Source: Streptomyces noursei ATCC 11455
GTDB lineage: Bacteria; Actinomycetota; Actinomycetes; Streptomycetales; Streptomycetaceae
Length of the DNA: 64,000 bases
Assembly: GCF_001704275.1 (NCBI RefSeq)
Contig: NZ_CP011533.1
Location: 7,254,001-7,318,000, forward strand
Reading direction: 5' to 3'
The position numbers were made by a program, and so were the translations under genes. Below, in pieces: positions 8,272-16,724 of this stretch. The notes under the pieces are model-generated. The model was not told the origin of the DNA and did no database searches. It saw nothing but the letters and a program-made list of their open reading frames with translations. How positions within the stretch are numbered: the stretch's first letter is position 1; each line of letters starts with the position of its first letter.

Positions 8272-9828
8272 TCAGCTCTCGTCGTCGAGCCAGCCCATGG
8301 TCCGCTCAACGGCCTTGAGCCAGTTCTTGTACTCGCGGTCACGGATGGCCGCGTCCATGCGGGGGGTCCATTCGGCGGCCCGGCGCCAGTTGGCGCGCAG
8401 TTCGTCGGTGCTGGACCAGAAGCCGACGGCCAGTCCGGCCGCGTAGGCAGCGCCGAGGCAGGTGGTCTCGGCGACCATCGGGCGCACCACGGGTGCGTCC
8501 AGGAAGTCCGAGATGGTCTGCATCAGCAGGTTGTTGGAGGTCATTCCGCCGTCGACCTTGAGCGCGGTCAGGTCGACACCGGAGTCCTTGGTCATGGCGT
8601 CGGTGATCTCGCGGGTCTGCCAGGCGGTGGCCTCGAGCACGGCACGGGCGATGTGCGCCTTGGTGACGTAGCGGGTCAGGCCGGCGATGACGCCGCGGGC
8701 GTCCGAGCGCCAGTACGGGGCGAACAGGCCGGAGAAGGCCGGCACGAAGTAGGCGCCGCCGTTGTCCTCGACGGTGCTGGCCAGCGTCTCGATCTCGGCC
8801 GCGCTGTTGATGAGCCCCATCTGGTCGCGCATCCACTGGACGAGCGAGCCGGTGACGGCGATGGAGCCTTCCAGGGCGTAGACCGGCTGCTCGTCGCCGA
8901 TCCGGTAACCGACCGTGGTCAGCAGCCCGTTGTAGGAGTTCACCGGCTGGTGGCCGGTGTTCATCAGCATGAAGGTGCCGGTGCCGTAGGTGGACTTGGC
9001 CTCGCCCTCGGCGAAGCAGGTCTGGCCGAAGAGCGCGGCCTGCTGGTCGCCGAGCGCGGAGGCGACCGGGACGCCTTCGAGCACACCGGCGGCGGTGGTG
9101 CCGTAGACCTCGGCGGAGGAACGGATCTCCGGCAGCAGGGCCGCCGGGATGTCCATCGACGCCAGGATCTTCTCGTCCCACTGCAGGGTGTGCAGGTTCA
9201 TCAGGAGGGTGCGCGAGGCGTTGGTGACGTCGGTGACGTGCCGACCGCCGTCGACGCCGCCGGTGAGGTTCCAGATGACCCAGGAGTCCATGGTGCCGAA
9301 GAGGATGTCGCCGCGCTCGGCGCGCTCGCGCAGCCCCTCGACGTTGTCCAGCAGCCAGCGGACCTTCGGGCCGGCGAAGTACGAGGCCAGCGGCAGGCCG
9401 GTCTCCCGGCGGAAGCGGTCCTGGCCGACGTTGCGGCCCAGTTCGCGGCAGAGCCCGTCGGTGCGGGTGTCCTGCCAGACGATGGCGTTGTGGACCGGCT
9501 CACCGGTGTGCTTGTCCCAAAGGAGGGTGGTCTCGCGCTGGTTGGTGATGCCGATCGCCTTGACGTCGGCCGAGGTGAAGCCGGGGTTGCTCTGCGCGGC
9601 CTTCTCGATGGCGCCCTCGACGACCTGCTGGACGTTGGCCCAGATCTCGCTGGCGTTGTGTTCGACCCAGCCCGGCTTGGGGAAGATCTGCTCGTGTTCC
9701 TTCTGGTCGACCGAGACGATCCGGCCGTCCCGGTCGAAGACGATGCAGCGGCTGGACGTGGTGCCCTGGTCGATCGCGGCGATGAACGGACCGTGGCCGT
9801 GCGAGGAGGTGCTGGGGGTGTCGCTCAT
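8272..9828 (-). CDS. glpK: Glycerol kinase
   Basis: 518 residues, FGGY carbohydrate kinase. [10 protein letters not shown] near residue 18 is the ATP-binding signature; [22 protein letters not shown] and [10 protein letters not shown] are characteristic of glycerol kinases. It phosphorylates glycerol to G3P for GlpD. A short Ser/His-rich N-terminal tail precedes the conserved fold. Middle gene of the operon: 49 bases after glpF and 13 before glpD, all on the minus strand. Corresponds to gylA in Streptomyces; glycerol induction is expected through the adjacent IclR-family regulator. Confidence 0.96.
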   Translation of the reverse strand: MSDTPSTSSHGHGPFIAAIDQGTTSSRCIVFDRDGRIVSVDQKEHEQIFPKPGWVEHNASEIWANVQQVVEGAIEKAAQSNPGFTSADVKAIGITNQRETTLLWDKHTGEPVHNAIVWQDTRTDGLCRELGRNVGQDRFRRETGLPLASYFAGPKVRWLLDNVEGLRERAERGDILFGTMDSWVIWNLTGGVDGGRHVTDVTNASRTLLMNLHTLQWDEKILASMDIPAALLPEIRSSAEVYGTTAAGVLEGVPVASALGDQQAALFGQTCFAEGEAKSTYGTGTFMLMNTGHQPVNSYNGLLTTVGYRIGDEQPVYALEGSIAVTGSLVQWMRDQMGLINSAAEIETLASTVEDNGGAYFVPAFSGLFAPYWRSDARGVIAGLTRYVTKAHIARAVLEATAWQTREITDAMTKDSGVDLTALKVDGGMTSNNLLMQTISDFLDAPVVRPMVAETTCLGAAYAAGLAVGFWSSTDELRANWRRAAEWTPRMDAAIRDREYKNWLKAVERTMGWLDDES

Positions 9829-9877
9829 GGTGTGCTCCAGGTTTCGGTGCGGGCGGAGGCGTGGTGGGCGGGGCGGC

Positions 9878-10666
9878 TCAGGCGAACGCCAACTGGTAGA
9901 TGCCTCCGGCGAGGGCTCCGCCGATCAGCGGGCCGACGACCGGGATCCAGGCGTAGCCCCAGTCGGATCCGCCCTTGTTCGGCAGCGGCAGCAGCGCGTG
10001 CACGATGCGCGGACCGAGGTCGCGGACCGGGTTGATGGCGTAGCCGGTCGGTCCGCCCAGGGAGAGGCCGATGCCGGTGACGACCAGGGCGACCAGCAGT
10101 GTGCCGATCGCGCCCACGCCCTTGCCGTTGTCGCTCAGCCCGAGGGTGAGGATCGCCAGCACGAGCACGATGGTGGCGATGATCTCGGTGACGAGGTTCT
10201 GCACCACGTTCCGGATCTCCGGGCCGGTGGAGAAGATGCCCAGCACGGGGCCGGCCTTGGGAGCGGCGGCCGGGTCGACCATGCCCTCCTCGCCGAAGTG
10301 GCCGGACACCACCTCCGGGTCGGTCAGATGCGCCCGGAACTGCCCGTAGTACACCAGCCAGACCAGAACCGCGCCGATCATGGCCCCGAGGAACTCGCCG
10401 GCGAAGTACACCGGCACCTGACTCCACTCGATGCCGCCCTTGATCGCGAGACCGATGGTGACGGCGGGGTTGAGATGCGCGCCGGACTTGGCGGCGATGT
10501 AGGCACCCGTGAGGACGGCGAAGCCCCACCCGAAGGCGATGGCGACCCATCCGGCGTTGAACGCCTTGGAGCGCTTGAAGGTGACGGCGGCGCAGACGCC
10601 GCCGCCCATCAAGATCAGAACAGCGGTACCGATGGTCTCGCTGATGAAGATGTCGGAGCTGGACAC
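9878..10666 (-). CDS. glpF: Glycerol uptake facilitator (aquaglyceroporin)
   Basis: 262-residue MIP-family channel with six hydrophobic segments. The first NPA box is AHLNPAVT; the second reads [10 protein letters not shown], with Val in place of the usual Ala but with the Arg-Asp typical of glycerol channels. An extended external loop (around [15 protein letters not shown]) is present. The GTG start at 10666 has AAAGGAG 7 bases upstream, which decides against a longer reading from 10771. First gene of the glycerol operon (gylC in Streptomyces); promoter and operator-like repeats lie between 10667 and 10893. Confidence 0.94.
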   Translation of the reverse strand: MSSSDIFISETIGTAVLILMGGGVCAAVTFKRSKAFNAGWVAIAFGWGFAVLTGAYIAAKSGAHLNPAVTIGLAIKGGIEWSQVPVYFAGEFLGAMIGAVLVWLVYYGQFRAHLTDPEVVSGHFGEEGMVDPAAAPKAGPVLGIFSTGPEIRNVVQNLVTEIIATIVLVLAILTLGLSDNGKGVGAIGTLLVALVVTGIGLSLGGPTGYAINPVRDLGPRIVHALLPLPNKGGSDWGYAWIPVVGPLIGGALAGGIYQLAFA

Positions 10667-10778
10667 CCGCGACTCCTTTGTCCTTCGTCCAGGGGAAGGC
10701 GAACCCCGGGTCCCTCCGGTGGTCCGCACCCTCCGAGAGGGCGTTGGTCGGCCCGCGGCAGTCCACACCATAACGCTT

Positions 10779-10806
10779 ATTGCCGTTAGGTGTTCGGCAA
10801 TGCCGA
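10779..10806. promoter_or_regulatory. Operator-like inverted repeats upstream of glpF
   Basis: Two overlapping symmetric elements in the AT-richer glpF promoter region: ATTGCCG (10779-10785) and CGGCAAT (10795-10801) separated by 9 bases, and TCGGCA-A-TGCCGA (10794-10806). A related sequence recurs in front of the IclR-type regulator at 11682-11698. Position and recurrence suggest binding sites of that regulator; this is inference. Confidence 0.5.
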
Positions 10807-10893
10807 CCGACGAACGGCAGTTTTATTTACCTCCCAGACCTCGTCAAGGGTTCTGTGGCGAAAAACTTAGGTGAACAATTGGGGCGTAAGGGG

Positions 10894-11658
10894 TCAGAAT
10901 CGCCCTGCTCCGAGGTCACGAGAGACCGCACGTGCGCAATCCCTCACAGCAGCGACGATTTCCGGCCGCAGCTCGCCGTCCCGGCACACCCGCTCCACGG
11001 CCCCGGCGACCCCCACCGCGCCCACCGGCATCCGGCGCCGGTCGTGGATCGGCGCGGCGATCGAGGCCACGCCCTCCCAGGTCTCCTCCACGTCCGCGGC
11101 CCAGCCGCGCGCCCGCGTGAGATCCAGCACCGTCTCGAAGTCCGGCAGCCCGGTCGTGGTCCGTGGCGTGAACGCCTCCCGCGCGCTCTCCACGGCCTCG
11201 CTGTGCGCCACCGGGTCGTAGGCCGACAGCACCTTGCCCAGCGCGGTGCTGTGCAGCGGCTGCATCGCGCCGACCTCCAGCACCTGCCGGCTGTCGTCGG
11301 GGCGGAAGACGTGGTGCACGATCAGTACGCCCTGCTGGTGCAGGACGCCCAGGTAGACGCTCTCCCCGCTGGAGCGGGCCAGATCGTCGGTCCATACCAG
11401 GGCGCGGGCCCGCAGCTCGTGGACGTCCAGGTAGCTGTTGCCCAGCCGTAGCAGCTCGGCGCCCAGCTGATAGCGGCCCGAGGTCGCGTCCTGCTCCACG
11501 AAGCCCTCCTGTTGGAGGGTGCGCAGGATGCCGTGGGCGGTGCCCTTGGCCAGGCCGAGCGAGGAGGAGATGTCGGAGAGACCCAGCCGCCGTTCTCCCC
11601 CGGCGAGCAGTCGCAGCATGGCGGCTGCTCGCTCCAGCGACTGGATGGTGCGTGCCAT
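10894..11658 (-). CDS. gylR: IclR-family regulator of glycerol catabolism (GylR-type)
   Basis: 254 residues: N-terminal winged helix (about 1-65; LGLSDISSSLGLAKGTAHGI) and a C-terminal IclR effector domain (LGKVLSAYDP, GVASIAAPIHD, GAVGVAG). The ATG at 11658 is preceded by GGAGG about 9 bases away. It lies immediately upstream of, and on the same strand as, glpF-glpK-glpD, matching the Streptomyces gylR-gylCABX arrangement, where GylR represses the operon and itself and is relieved by glycerol-3-phosphate. A degenerate palindrome in front of the gene supports autoregulation. Confidence 0.92.
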   Translation of the reverse strand: MARTIQSLERAAAMLRLLAGGERRLGLSDISSSLGLAKGTAHGILRTLQQEGFVEQDATSGRYQLGAELLRLGNSYLDVHELRARALVWTDDLARSSGESVYLGVLHQQGVLIVHHVFRPDDSRQVLEVGAMQPLHSTALGKVLSAYDPVAHSEAVESAREAFTPRTTTGLPDFETVLDLTRARGWAADVEETWEGVASIAAPIHDRRRMPVGAVGVAGAVERVCRDGELRPEIVAAVRDCARAVSRDLGAGRF

Positions 11659-11681
11659 CGGGGCGACCTCCGAAGTATCTG

Positions 11682-11716
11682 GTTCGACAATGCTGAACGA
11701 TATCGGCCCATGCCGA
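11682..11716. promoter_or_regulatory. Operator-like elements upstream of gylR
   Basis: GTTCGACA-A-TGCTGAAC (11682-11698, 6 of 8 arm pairs match) is followed by TCGGC-CCAT-GCCGA (11703-11716). The core CGRCAATGCYGA is shared with the element at 10794-10806 upstream of glpF. Likely autoregulatory sites of the IclR-type protein. Confidence 0.45.
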
Positions 11717-11838
11717 CCATGGGGAGTGGGCCGGGCGATCAACGATCATGGATAGCGGACCGGGCCGCGGTCGGTAACCGTTGTCCACGCCGTGGAATGG
11801 AGAACCCCTGTCCCGGCCCGGAAGCTACGCTGGCCGGG

Positions 11839-11862
11839 TGCGCCCTCTTCAGGAGGGGCGCA
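11839..11862 (+). promoter_or_regulatory. Structured leader of metH (hairpin, unassigned)
   Basis: A hairpin of seven G-C or A-U pairs plus one wobble (TGCGCCCT / GGGGCGCA, loop of 8) lies 36 bases before the metH start. It is followed by AAGCCGACAGCCGTCGCAAC, which can fold further. The leader does not contain the B12-riboswitch box, and I could not fit it to SAM-IV or SAH riboswitch consensuses with confidence. It may be an RNA control element or a simple 5' structure. Confidence 0.4.
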
Positions 11863-11897
11863 AAGCCGACAGCCGTCGCAACCACGGGAGCACCTCC

Positions 11898-14800
11898 ATG
11901 GCCTCGAATACGCCCTCGTCCACCAGCTCGTCCCGCGTCACCGCGCTCCGCGAGGCCCTCGCCTCACGGGTGGTGGTCGCCGACGGCGCCATGGGAACGA
12001 TGCTCCAGGCGCAGGATCCGACCCTGGAGGACTTCCAGCAGCTGGAGGGCTGCAACGAGATCCTCAACCTCACCCGCCCCGACATCGTGCGCTCGGTCCA
12101 CGAGGAGTACTTCGCGGTGGGCGTGGACTGCGTGGAGACCAACACCTTCGGCGCCAACTTCGCCGCCCTGGCCGAGTACGACATCCCCGAGCGGGTCTTC
12201 GAGCTGTCCGAGGCCGGTGCGGCGATCGCCCGCGAGGTGGCGGACGAGTTCACCGCCTCGACCGGCCAGCAGCGCTACGTCCTCGGCTCCATGGGCCCGG
12301 GCACCAAGCTCCCCACCCTCGGCCACGTCGACTACCTCATCCTGCGGGACGCCTACCAGCGCAACGCCGAGGGCATGATCGCCGGCGGCGCGGACGCCCT
12401 GCTGGTGGAGACCACCCAGGACCTCCTCCAGACCAAGGCCGCCGTGCTGGGCGCCCGCCGCGCCCTGGAGGCGACCGGCACCCACCTGCCGATCATCTGC
12501 TCGGTCACCGTCGAGACCACCGGCACGATGCTGCTGGGCTCGGAGATCGGCGCCGCGCTCACCGCGCTGGAGCCCCTGGGCATCGACATGATCGGCCTGA
12601 ACTGCGCCACCGGCCCGGCCGAGATGAGCGAGCACCTGCGCTACCTGGCCCGGCACTCCCGCATCCCGCTGTCCTGCATGCCCAACGCCGGCCTGCCGGT
12701 CCTGGGCAAGGACGGCGCGCACTACCCGCTGAGCGCCGCCGAGCTGGCCGACGCCCAGGAGACCTTCGTCGGCGAGTACGGGCTGTCCCTGGTGGGCGGC
12801 TGCTGCGGCACCACCCCCGAGCACCTCCGGCAGGTCGTCGAGCGGGTCCGGGGCATGGCGCCCACCGTCCGCGAACCGCGCCCCGAGCCCGGCGCGGCCT
12901 CCCTGTACCAGACCGTCCCGTTCCGCCAGGACACCTCCTACCTGGCGATCGGCGAGCGGACCAACGCCAACGGGTCGAAGAAGTTCCGCGAGGCGATGCT
13001 GGACGGCCGCTGGGACGACTGCGTGGAGATGGCCCGCGACCAGATCCGCGAGGGCGCGCACATGCTCGACCTGTGCGTGGACTACGTGGGTCGGGACGGC
13101 GTCGCCGACATGGAGGAGCTGGCCGGCCGCTTCGCCACCGCCTCCACCCTCCCGATCGTCCTGGACTCCACCGAGGTCGACGTCCTGCGGGCCGGGCTGC
13201 AGAAGCTCGGCGGCCGCGCGGTGATCAACTCCGTCAACTACGAGGACGGCGACGGCCCGGAGTCCCGCTTCGCGAAGGTGACGCGGCTGGCGGCCGAGCA
13301 CGGTGCGGCGCTGATCGCGCTGACCATCGACGAGGAGGGCCAGGCCCGCACCCCCGAGAAGAAGGTGGAGATCGCCGAGCGGCTGATCGACGACCTGACC
13401 GGCAACTGGGGCGTCCACGAGTCCGACATCCTCATCGACACCCTGACCTTCACCATCTGCACCGGCCAGGAGGAGTCGCGCAAGGACGGCATCGCCACCA
13501 TCGAGGCGATCCGGGAGCTGAAGCGGCGCCACCCCGACGTCCAGACCACCCTCGGCCTGTCCAACATCTCCTTCGGCCTGAACCCGGCCGCCCGCATCGT
13601 CCTGAACTCCGTCTTCCTGGACGAGTGCGTCAAGGCGGGCCTGGACTCGGCGATCGTGCACGCCTCGAAGATCCTTCCGATCGCCCGCTTCGACGAGGAG
13701 CAGGTCACCACGGCGCTCGACCTGATCTACGACCGGCGGCGCCCCGCGCAGGGGAACGAGCCGGCCTACGACCCGCTGCAGCGGCTGATGGAGCTCTTCG
13801 AGGGCGCCACCGCCAAGTCCCTCAAGGCCGACAAGGCCGCCGAGCTGGCCGCGCTGCCGCTGGAGGAGCGACTCAAGCGGCGCATCATCGACGGTGAGAA
13901 GAACGGCCTGGAGGACGACCTCGAAGCGGCCCTGGCGGACCGCCCGGCCCTCGACATCGTCAACGTGACCCTGCTGGACGGCATGAAGGTCGTCGGCGAG
14001 CTGTTCGGCTCCGGCCAGATGCAGCTGCCGTTCGTGCTCCAGTCCGCCGAGGTCATGAAGAGCGCGGTGGCCTACCTGGAGCCGCACATGGAGAAGTCCG
14101 ACGACGAGGGCAAGGGCACCATCGTGCTGGCCACCGTCCGCGGCGACGTCCACGACATCGGCAAGAACCTCGTCGACATCATCCTGTCCAACAACGGCTA
14201 CAACGTCGTCAACCTCGGCATCAAGCAGCCCGTCTCCGCGATCCTGGAGGCCGCCGAGGAACACAAGGCCGACGTCATCGGGATGTCCGGGCTCCTGGTC
14301 AAGTCCACGGTGATCATGAAGGAGAACCTGGAGGAGCTCAACCAGCGGAAGATGGCGGCCGACTACCCCGTCATCCTCGGCGGCGCCGCCCTCACCCGCG
14401 CCTACGTCGAACAGGACCTCCACGAGATCTACGAGGGCGAGGTCCGCTACGCCCGCGACGCCTTCGAGGGCCTGCGGCTGATGGACGCCCTGATCGCCGT
14501 CAAGCGCGGCGTGCCGGGCGCGACCCTGCCCGAGCTCAAGCAGCGGCGGGTGCCCCAGCGCGCGACACCGGCGGCCGGCGCCGCGGGCGGGAGCGCCGAC
14601 CCGGAGCCCGATCAGGGCGCCGTCCGCTCGGACGTGGCCACCGACAACCCGGTGCCCACCCCGCCGTTCTGGGGCACCCGGGTCATCAAGGGCATCCAGC
14701 TCGCCGACTACGCCTCCTGGCTGGACGAGGGCGCGCTCTTCAAGGGCCAGTGGGGGCTCAAGCAGGCCCGCACCGGCGAGGGCCCCACGTACGAGGAGCT

Positions 14801-15446
14801 GGTGGAGACCGAGGGCCGGCCGCGGCTGCGCGGCTGGCTGGACAAGCTCCAGACCGAGAACCTCCTGGAGGCGGCCGTCGTCTACGGCTACTTCCCCTGC
14901 GTCTCCAAGGGCGACGACCTGATCCTGCTGGGCGAGGACGGCACCGAGCGGACCCGCTTCACCTTCCCCCGCCAGCGCCGCGGACGCCGCCTGTGCCTGG
15001 CCGACTTCTTCCGTCCGGAGGAGTCCGGCGAGACGGACGTGGTCGGACTCCAGGTGGTCACCGTCGGTTCGAGGATCGGCGAGGCCACGGCCGAGCTGTT
15101 CGCGGCTAACTCCTACCGCGACTACCTCGAACTGCACGGCCTGTCCGTCCAGTTGGCCGAGGCGCTGGCCGAGTACTGGCACGCCCGGGTCCGGGCCGAG
15201 CTGGGCTTCGCGGGCGAGGACCCGGCGGACGTCGAGGACATGTTCGCGCTGAAGTACCGCGGCGCGCGCTTCTCCCTCGGCTACGGCGCCTGCCCCGACC
15301 TGGAGGACCGGGCCAAGATCGCGGACCTGCTCCAGCCGGAGCGCATCGGCGTCCAGCTCTCCGAGGAGTTCCAGCTCCACCCCGAGCAGTCCACCGACGC
15401 CATCGTCATCCACCACCCGGAAGCCAAGTACTTCAACGCGCGGTGA
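11898..15446 (+). CDS. metH: Cobalamin-dependent methionine synthase
   Basis: 1182 residues, full-length four-module MetH. Order: homocysteine-binding barrel (about 15-320, with zinc cysteines in NCATGP and GGCCGTT), pterin-binding domain (about 345-610; IGERTNANGSKKFREA), cobalamin cap and Rossmann domains with DVHDIGKN (axial ligand His752), and the C-terminal AdoMet reactivation domain (about 910-1180). A Pro/Ala-rich linker near 875-905 precedes the last module. It transfers methyl from 5-methyl-THF to homocysteine through B12. The ATG at 11898 has GGGAG 7 bases upstream. A strong terminator follows. Confidence 0.97.
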   Translation: MASNTPSSTSSSRVTALREALASRVVVADGAMGTMLQAQDPTLEDFQQLEGCNEILNLTRPDIVRSVHEEYFAVGVDCVETNTFGANFAALAEYDIPERVFELSEAGAAIAREVADEFTASTGQQRYVLGSMGPGTKLPTLGHVDYLILRDAYQRNAEGMIAGGADALLVETTQDLLQTKAAVLGARRALEATGTHLPIICSVTVETTGTMLLGSEIGAALTALEPLGIDMIGLNCATGPAEMSEHLRYLARHSRIPLSCMPNAGLPVLGKDGAHYPLSAAELADAQETFVGEYGLSLVGGCCGTTPEHLRQVVERVRGMAPTVREPRPEPGAASLYQTVPFRQDTSYLAIGERTNANGSKKFREAMLDGRWDDCVEMARDQIREGAHMLDLCVDYVGRDGVADMEELAGRFATASTLPIVLDSTEVDVLRAGLQKLGGRAVINSVNYEDGDGPESRFAKVTRLAAEHGAALIALTIDEEGQARTPEKKVEIAERLIDDLTGNWGVHESDILIDTLTFTICTGQEESRKDGIATIEAIRELKRRHPDVQTTLGLSNISFGLNPAARIVLNSVFLDECVKAGLDSAIVHASKILPIARFDEEQVTTALDLIYDRRRPAQGNEPAYDPLQRLMELFEGATAKSLKADKAAELAALPLEERLKRRIIDGEKNGLEDDLEAALADRPALDIVNVTLLDGMKVVGELFGSGQMQLPFVLQSAEVMKSAVAYLEPHMEKSDDEGKGTIVLATVRGDVHDIGKNLVDIILSNNGYNVVNLGIKQPVSAILEAAEEHKADVIGMSGLLVKSTVIMKENLEELNQRKMAADYPVILGGAALTRAYVEQDLHEIYEGEVRYARDAFEGLRLMDALIAVKRGVPGATLPELKQRRVPQRATPAAGAAGGSADPEPDQGAVRSDVATDNPVPTPPFWGTRVIKGIQLADYASWLDEGALFKGQWGLKQARTGEGPTYEELVETEGRPRLRGWLDKLQTENLLEAAVVYGYFPCVSKGDDLILLGEDGTERTRFTFPRQRRGRRLCLADFFRPEESGETDVVGLQVVTVGSRIGEATAELFAANSYRDYLELHGLSVQLAEALAEYWHARVRAELGFAGEDPADVEDMFALKYRGARFSLGYGACPDLEDRAKIADLLQPERIGVQLSEEFQLHPEQSTDAIVIHHPEAKYFNAR

Positions 15447-15497
15447 CGCACCGTAGTCGGTCGGCCCGGCGGTCGGCCCGTCGGACGCCCGGCGCGG

Positions 15498-15533
15498 CGC
15501 CCGGGGAAGCGGACCTTCCGCCTTCCCCGGGCG
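15498..15533 (+). terminator. metH terminator
   Basis: A perfect 12-bp stem (CGCCCGGGGAAG / CTTCCCCGGGCG) extended by CGGA/TCCG past a single bulged C. Located about 50 bases after the metH stop and before the HAD gene. No long T run, as usual for high-GC terminators. Confidence 0.75.
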
Positions 15534-15650
15534 TTCCGGCGCGCACGGTCGTACACTGGTCGATCCGGTAGTGGCCGGTCGTTTTCCCCCAGCCGGGGGT
15601 GGCGGCCGGCCTTTTCGTCCCTCCGGGGACGTCCCAACGGAGGTGGACGG

Positions 15651-16364
15651 ATGACCAGCAGCATCCCCGTAGTCGGCGTCTCCTCGGCCGAAGCCGTGAC
15701 CCTCCAGGCCGTTTTCCTCGATCTGGACGGCACCCTCGTGGACACCGAGGGCTTCTGGTGGGAGGCCGAGGCCGAGGTCTTCGCGCGGCTCGGCCACGTC
15801 CTGGAAGACAGCCATCGGGAGGTCGTGGTCGGCGGACCGATGTCCCGCAGCGCCGGCTATCTGCTGCGGGAGACCGGTGCCGACATCGGCCTGACGGAGC
15901 TGAGCACCCTGCTCAACGAGGCGTTCGTGGCCCGGATCGGCCGCGGCGTCCCGCTGATGCCGGGCGCCCGCCGACTGCTGTGCGAGCTGGCCGCGCACCG
16001 GGTGCCGGCCGCCCTGGTCTCCGCCTCGCACCGGACCATCATCGAGCGGATGCTGGACTCCCTCGGCCCGGAGAACTTCGTCCTCACGGTCGCCGGCGAC
16101 GACCTGATGCGCACTAAGCCGCACCCGGACCCGTATCTGACCGCCGCCGCCCGGCTGGGGGTGGACCCGACCCGCTGCGCCGTCGTCGAGGACACCCTGA
16201 CCGGCGTGCGGGCGGGGGAGGCGGCCGGCTGCCGGGTGGTCGCGGTGCCGTCCGTGACGCCCATCCCGCCGGCTCCCGGGCGGACCGTGGTGCGCTCCCT
16301 CGAAGAAGTCGATCTCCCTTTTCTCCAGGCGCTCATCACGGAAACCCAAGGGACCGTGCACTGA
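15651..16364 (+). CDS. HAD-family phosphatase
   Basis: 237-residue haloacid-dehalogenase superfamily hydrolase, beta-phosphoglucomutase-like subfamily. Motif I is FLDLDGTLVDTE (residues 22-33), motif II Ser/Thr is in ALVSASHR, motif III Lys in KPHPDPYL, and motif IV EDTLTGVRAGEAAG. A small helical cap lies between I and II. GGAGG sits 7 bases before the ATG. Such enzymes dephosphorylate sugar phosphates or related metabolites; nothing in the neighbourhood fixes the substrate. It stands alone between metH and a peptide-type binding protein. Confidence 0.88.
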   Translation: MTSSIPVVGVSSAEAVTLQAVFLDLDGTLVDTEGFWWEAEAEVFARLGHVLEDSHREVVVGGPMSRSAGYLLRETGADIGLTELSTLLNEAFVARIGRGVPLMPGARRLLCELAAHRVPAALVSASHRTIIERMLDSLGPENFVLTVAGDDLMRTKPHPDPYLTAAARLGVDPTRCAVVEDTLTGVRAGEAAGCRVVAVPSVTPIPPAPGRTVVRSLEEVDLPFLQALITETQGTVH

Positions 16365-16724
16365 GCGTGCTGTGCGGAATGCCCGGGAACTCACGGCAGC
16401 GATCCGCTTATTTTCCGTGACGAATACCCGGGCGAATTCTCGGCCCTACGAGGCCGCTAGGATGCGTGACGTTTCTCACGTGCCGGGCCGTCGACAGCGG
16501 CACCGGCAGGTGATCCAGAGGGCCCCGGTGGTGGTTTCTACGGGGGTAAGTGTCCGGATTGGTGGGGCAACGTGCGATACGTTCCGCCGTCCGGATATCG
16601 ATCACGCTGTCCCCGTTATCCCACCGCCTTATCGATGTAACTTCCTTGCGTCGATGACCCGCTGGCGGTGCCTACTAATCTCGACGCGAGCAACACCTCT
16701 GCGCTGATAAGGAACCTGCCGACG
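16365..16724 (+). promoter_or_regulatory. 360-base non-coding region upstream of the first binding protein
   Basis: No convincing gene. It is less GC-rich than its surroundings. CGTGA-CGTTTC-TCACG (16465-16480) is a perfect 5-bp-arm inverted repeat preceded by a possible -10 TAGGAT (16458-16463). AAGGAA near 16709 is the ribosome site for the gene at 16725. The repeat could be an operator; no local regulator is an obvious partner. Confidence 0.35.

Noticed and set aside
11659..11897. Cobalamin riboswitch before metH
   Set aside because: The conserved B12 box and surrounding structure are absent, and the leader is too short for that class.
11964..16394. Very long antisense open frame opposite metH (also similar ones opposite helY, the betaine permease and 1352-3820)
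   Set aside because: High-GC codon bias leaves the opposite frames free of stops. The translations are low-complexity and match no family, while the plus-strand genes carry clear motifs.
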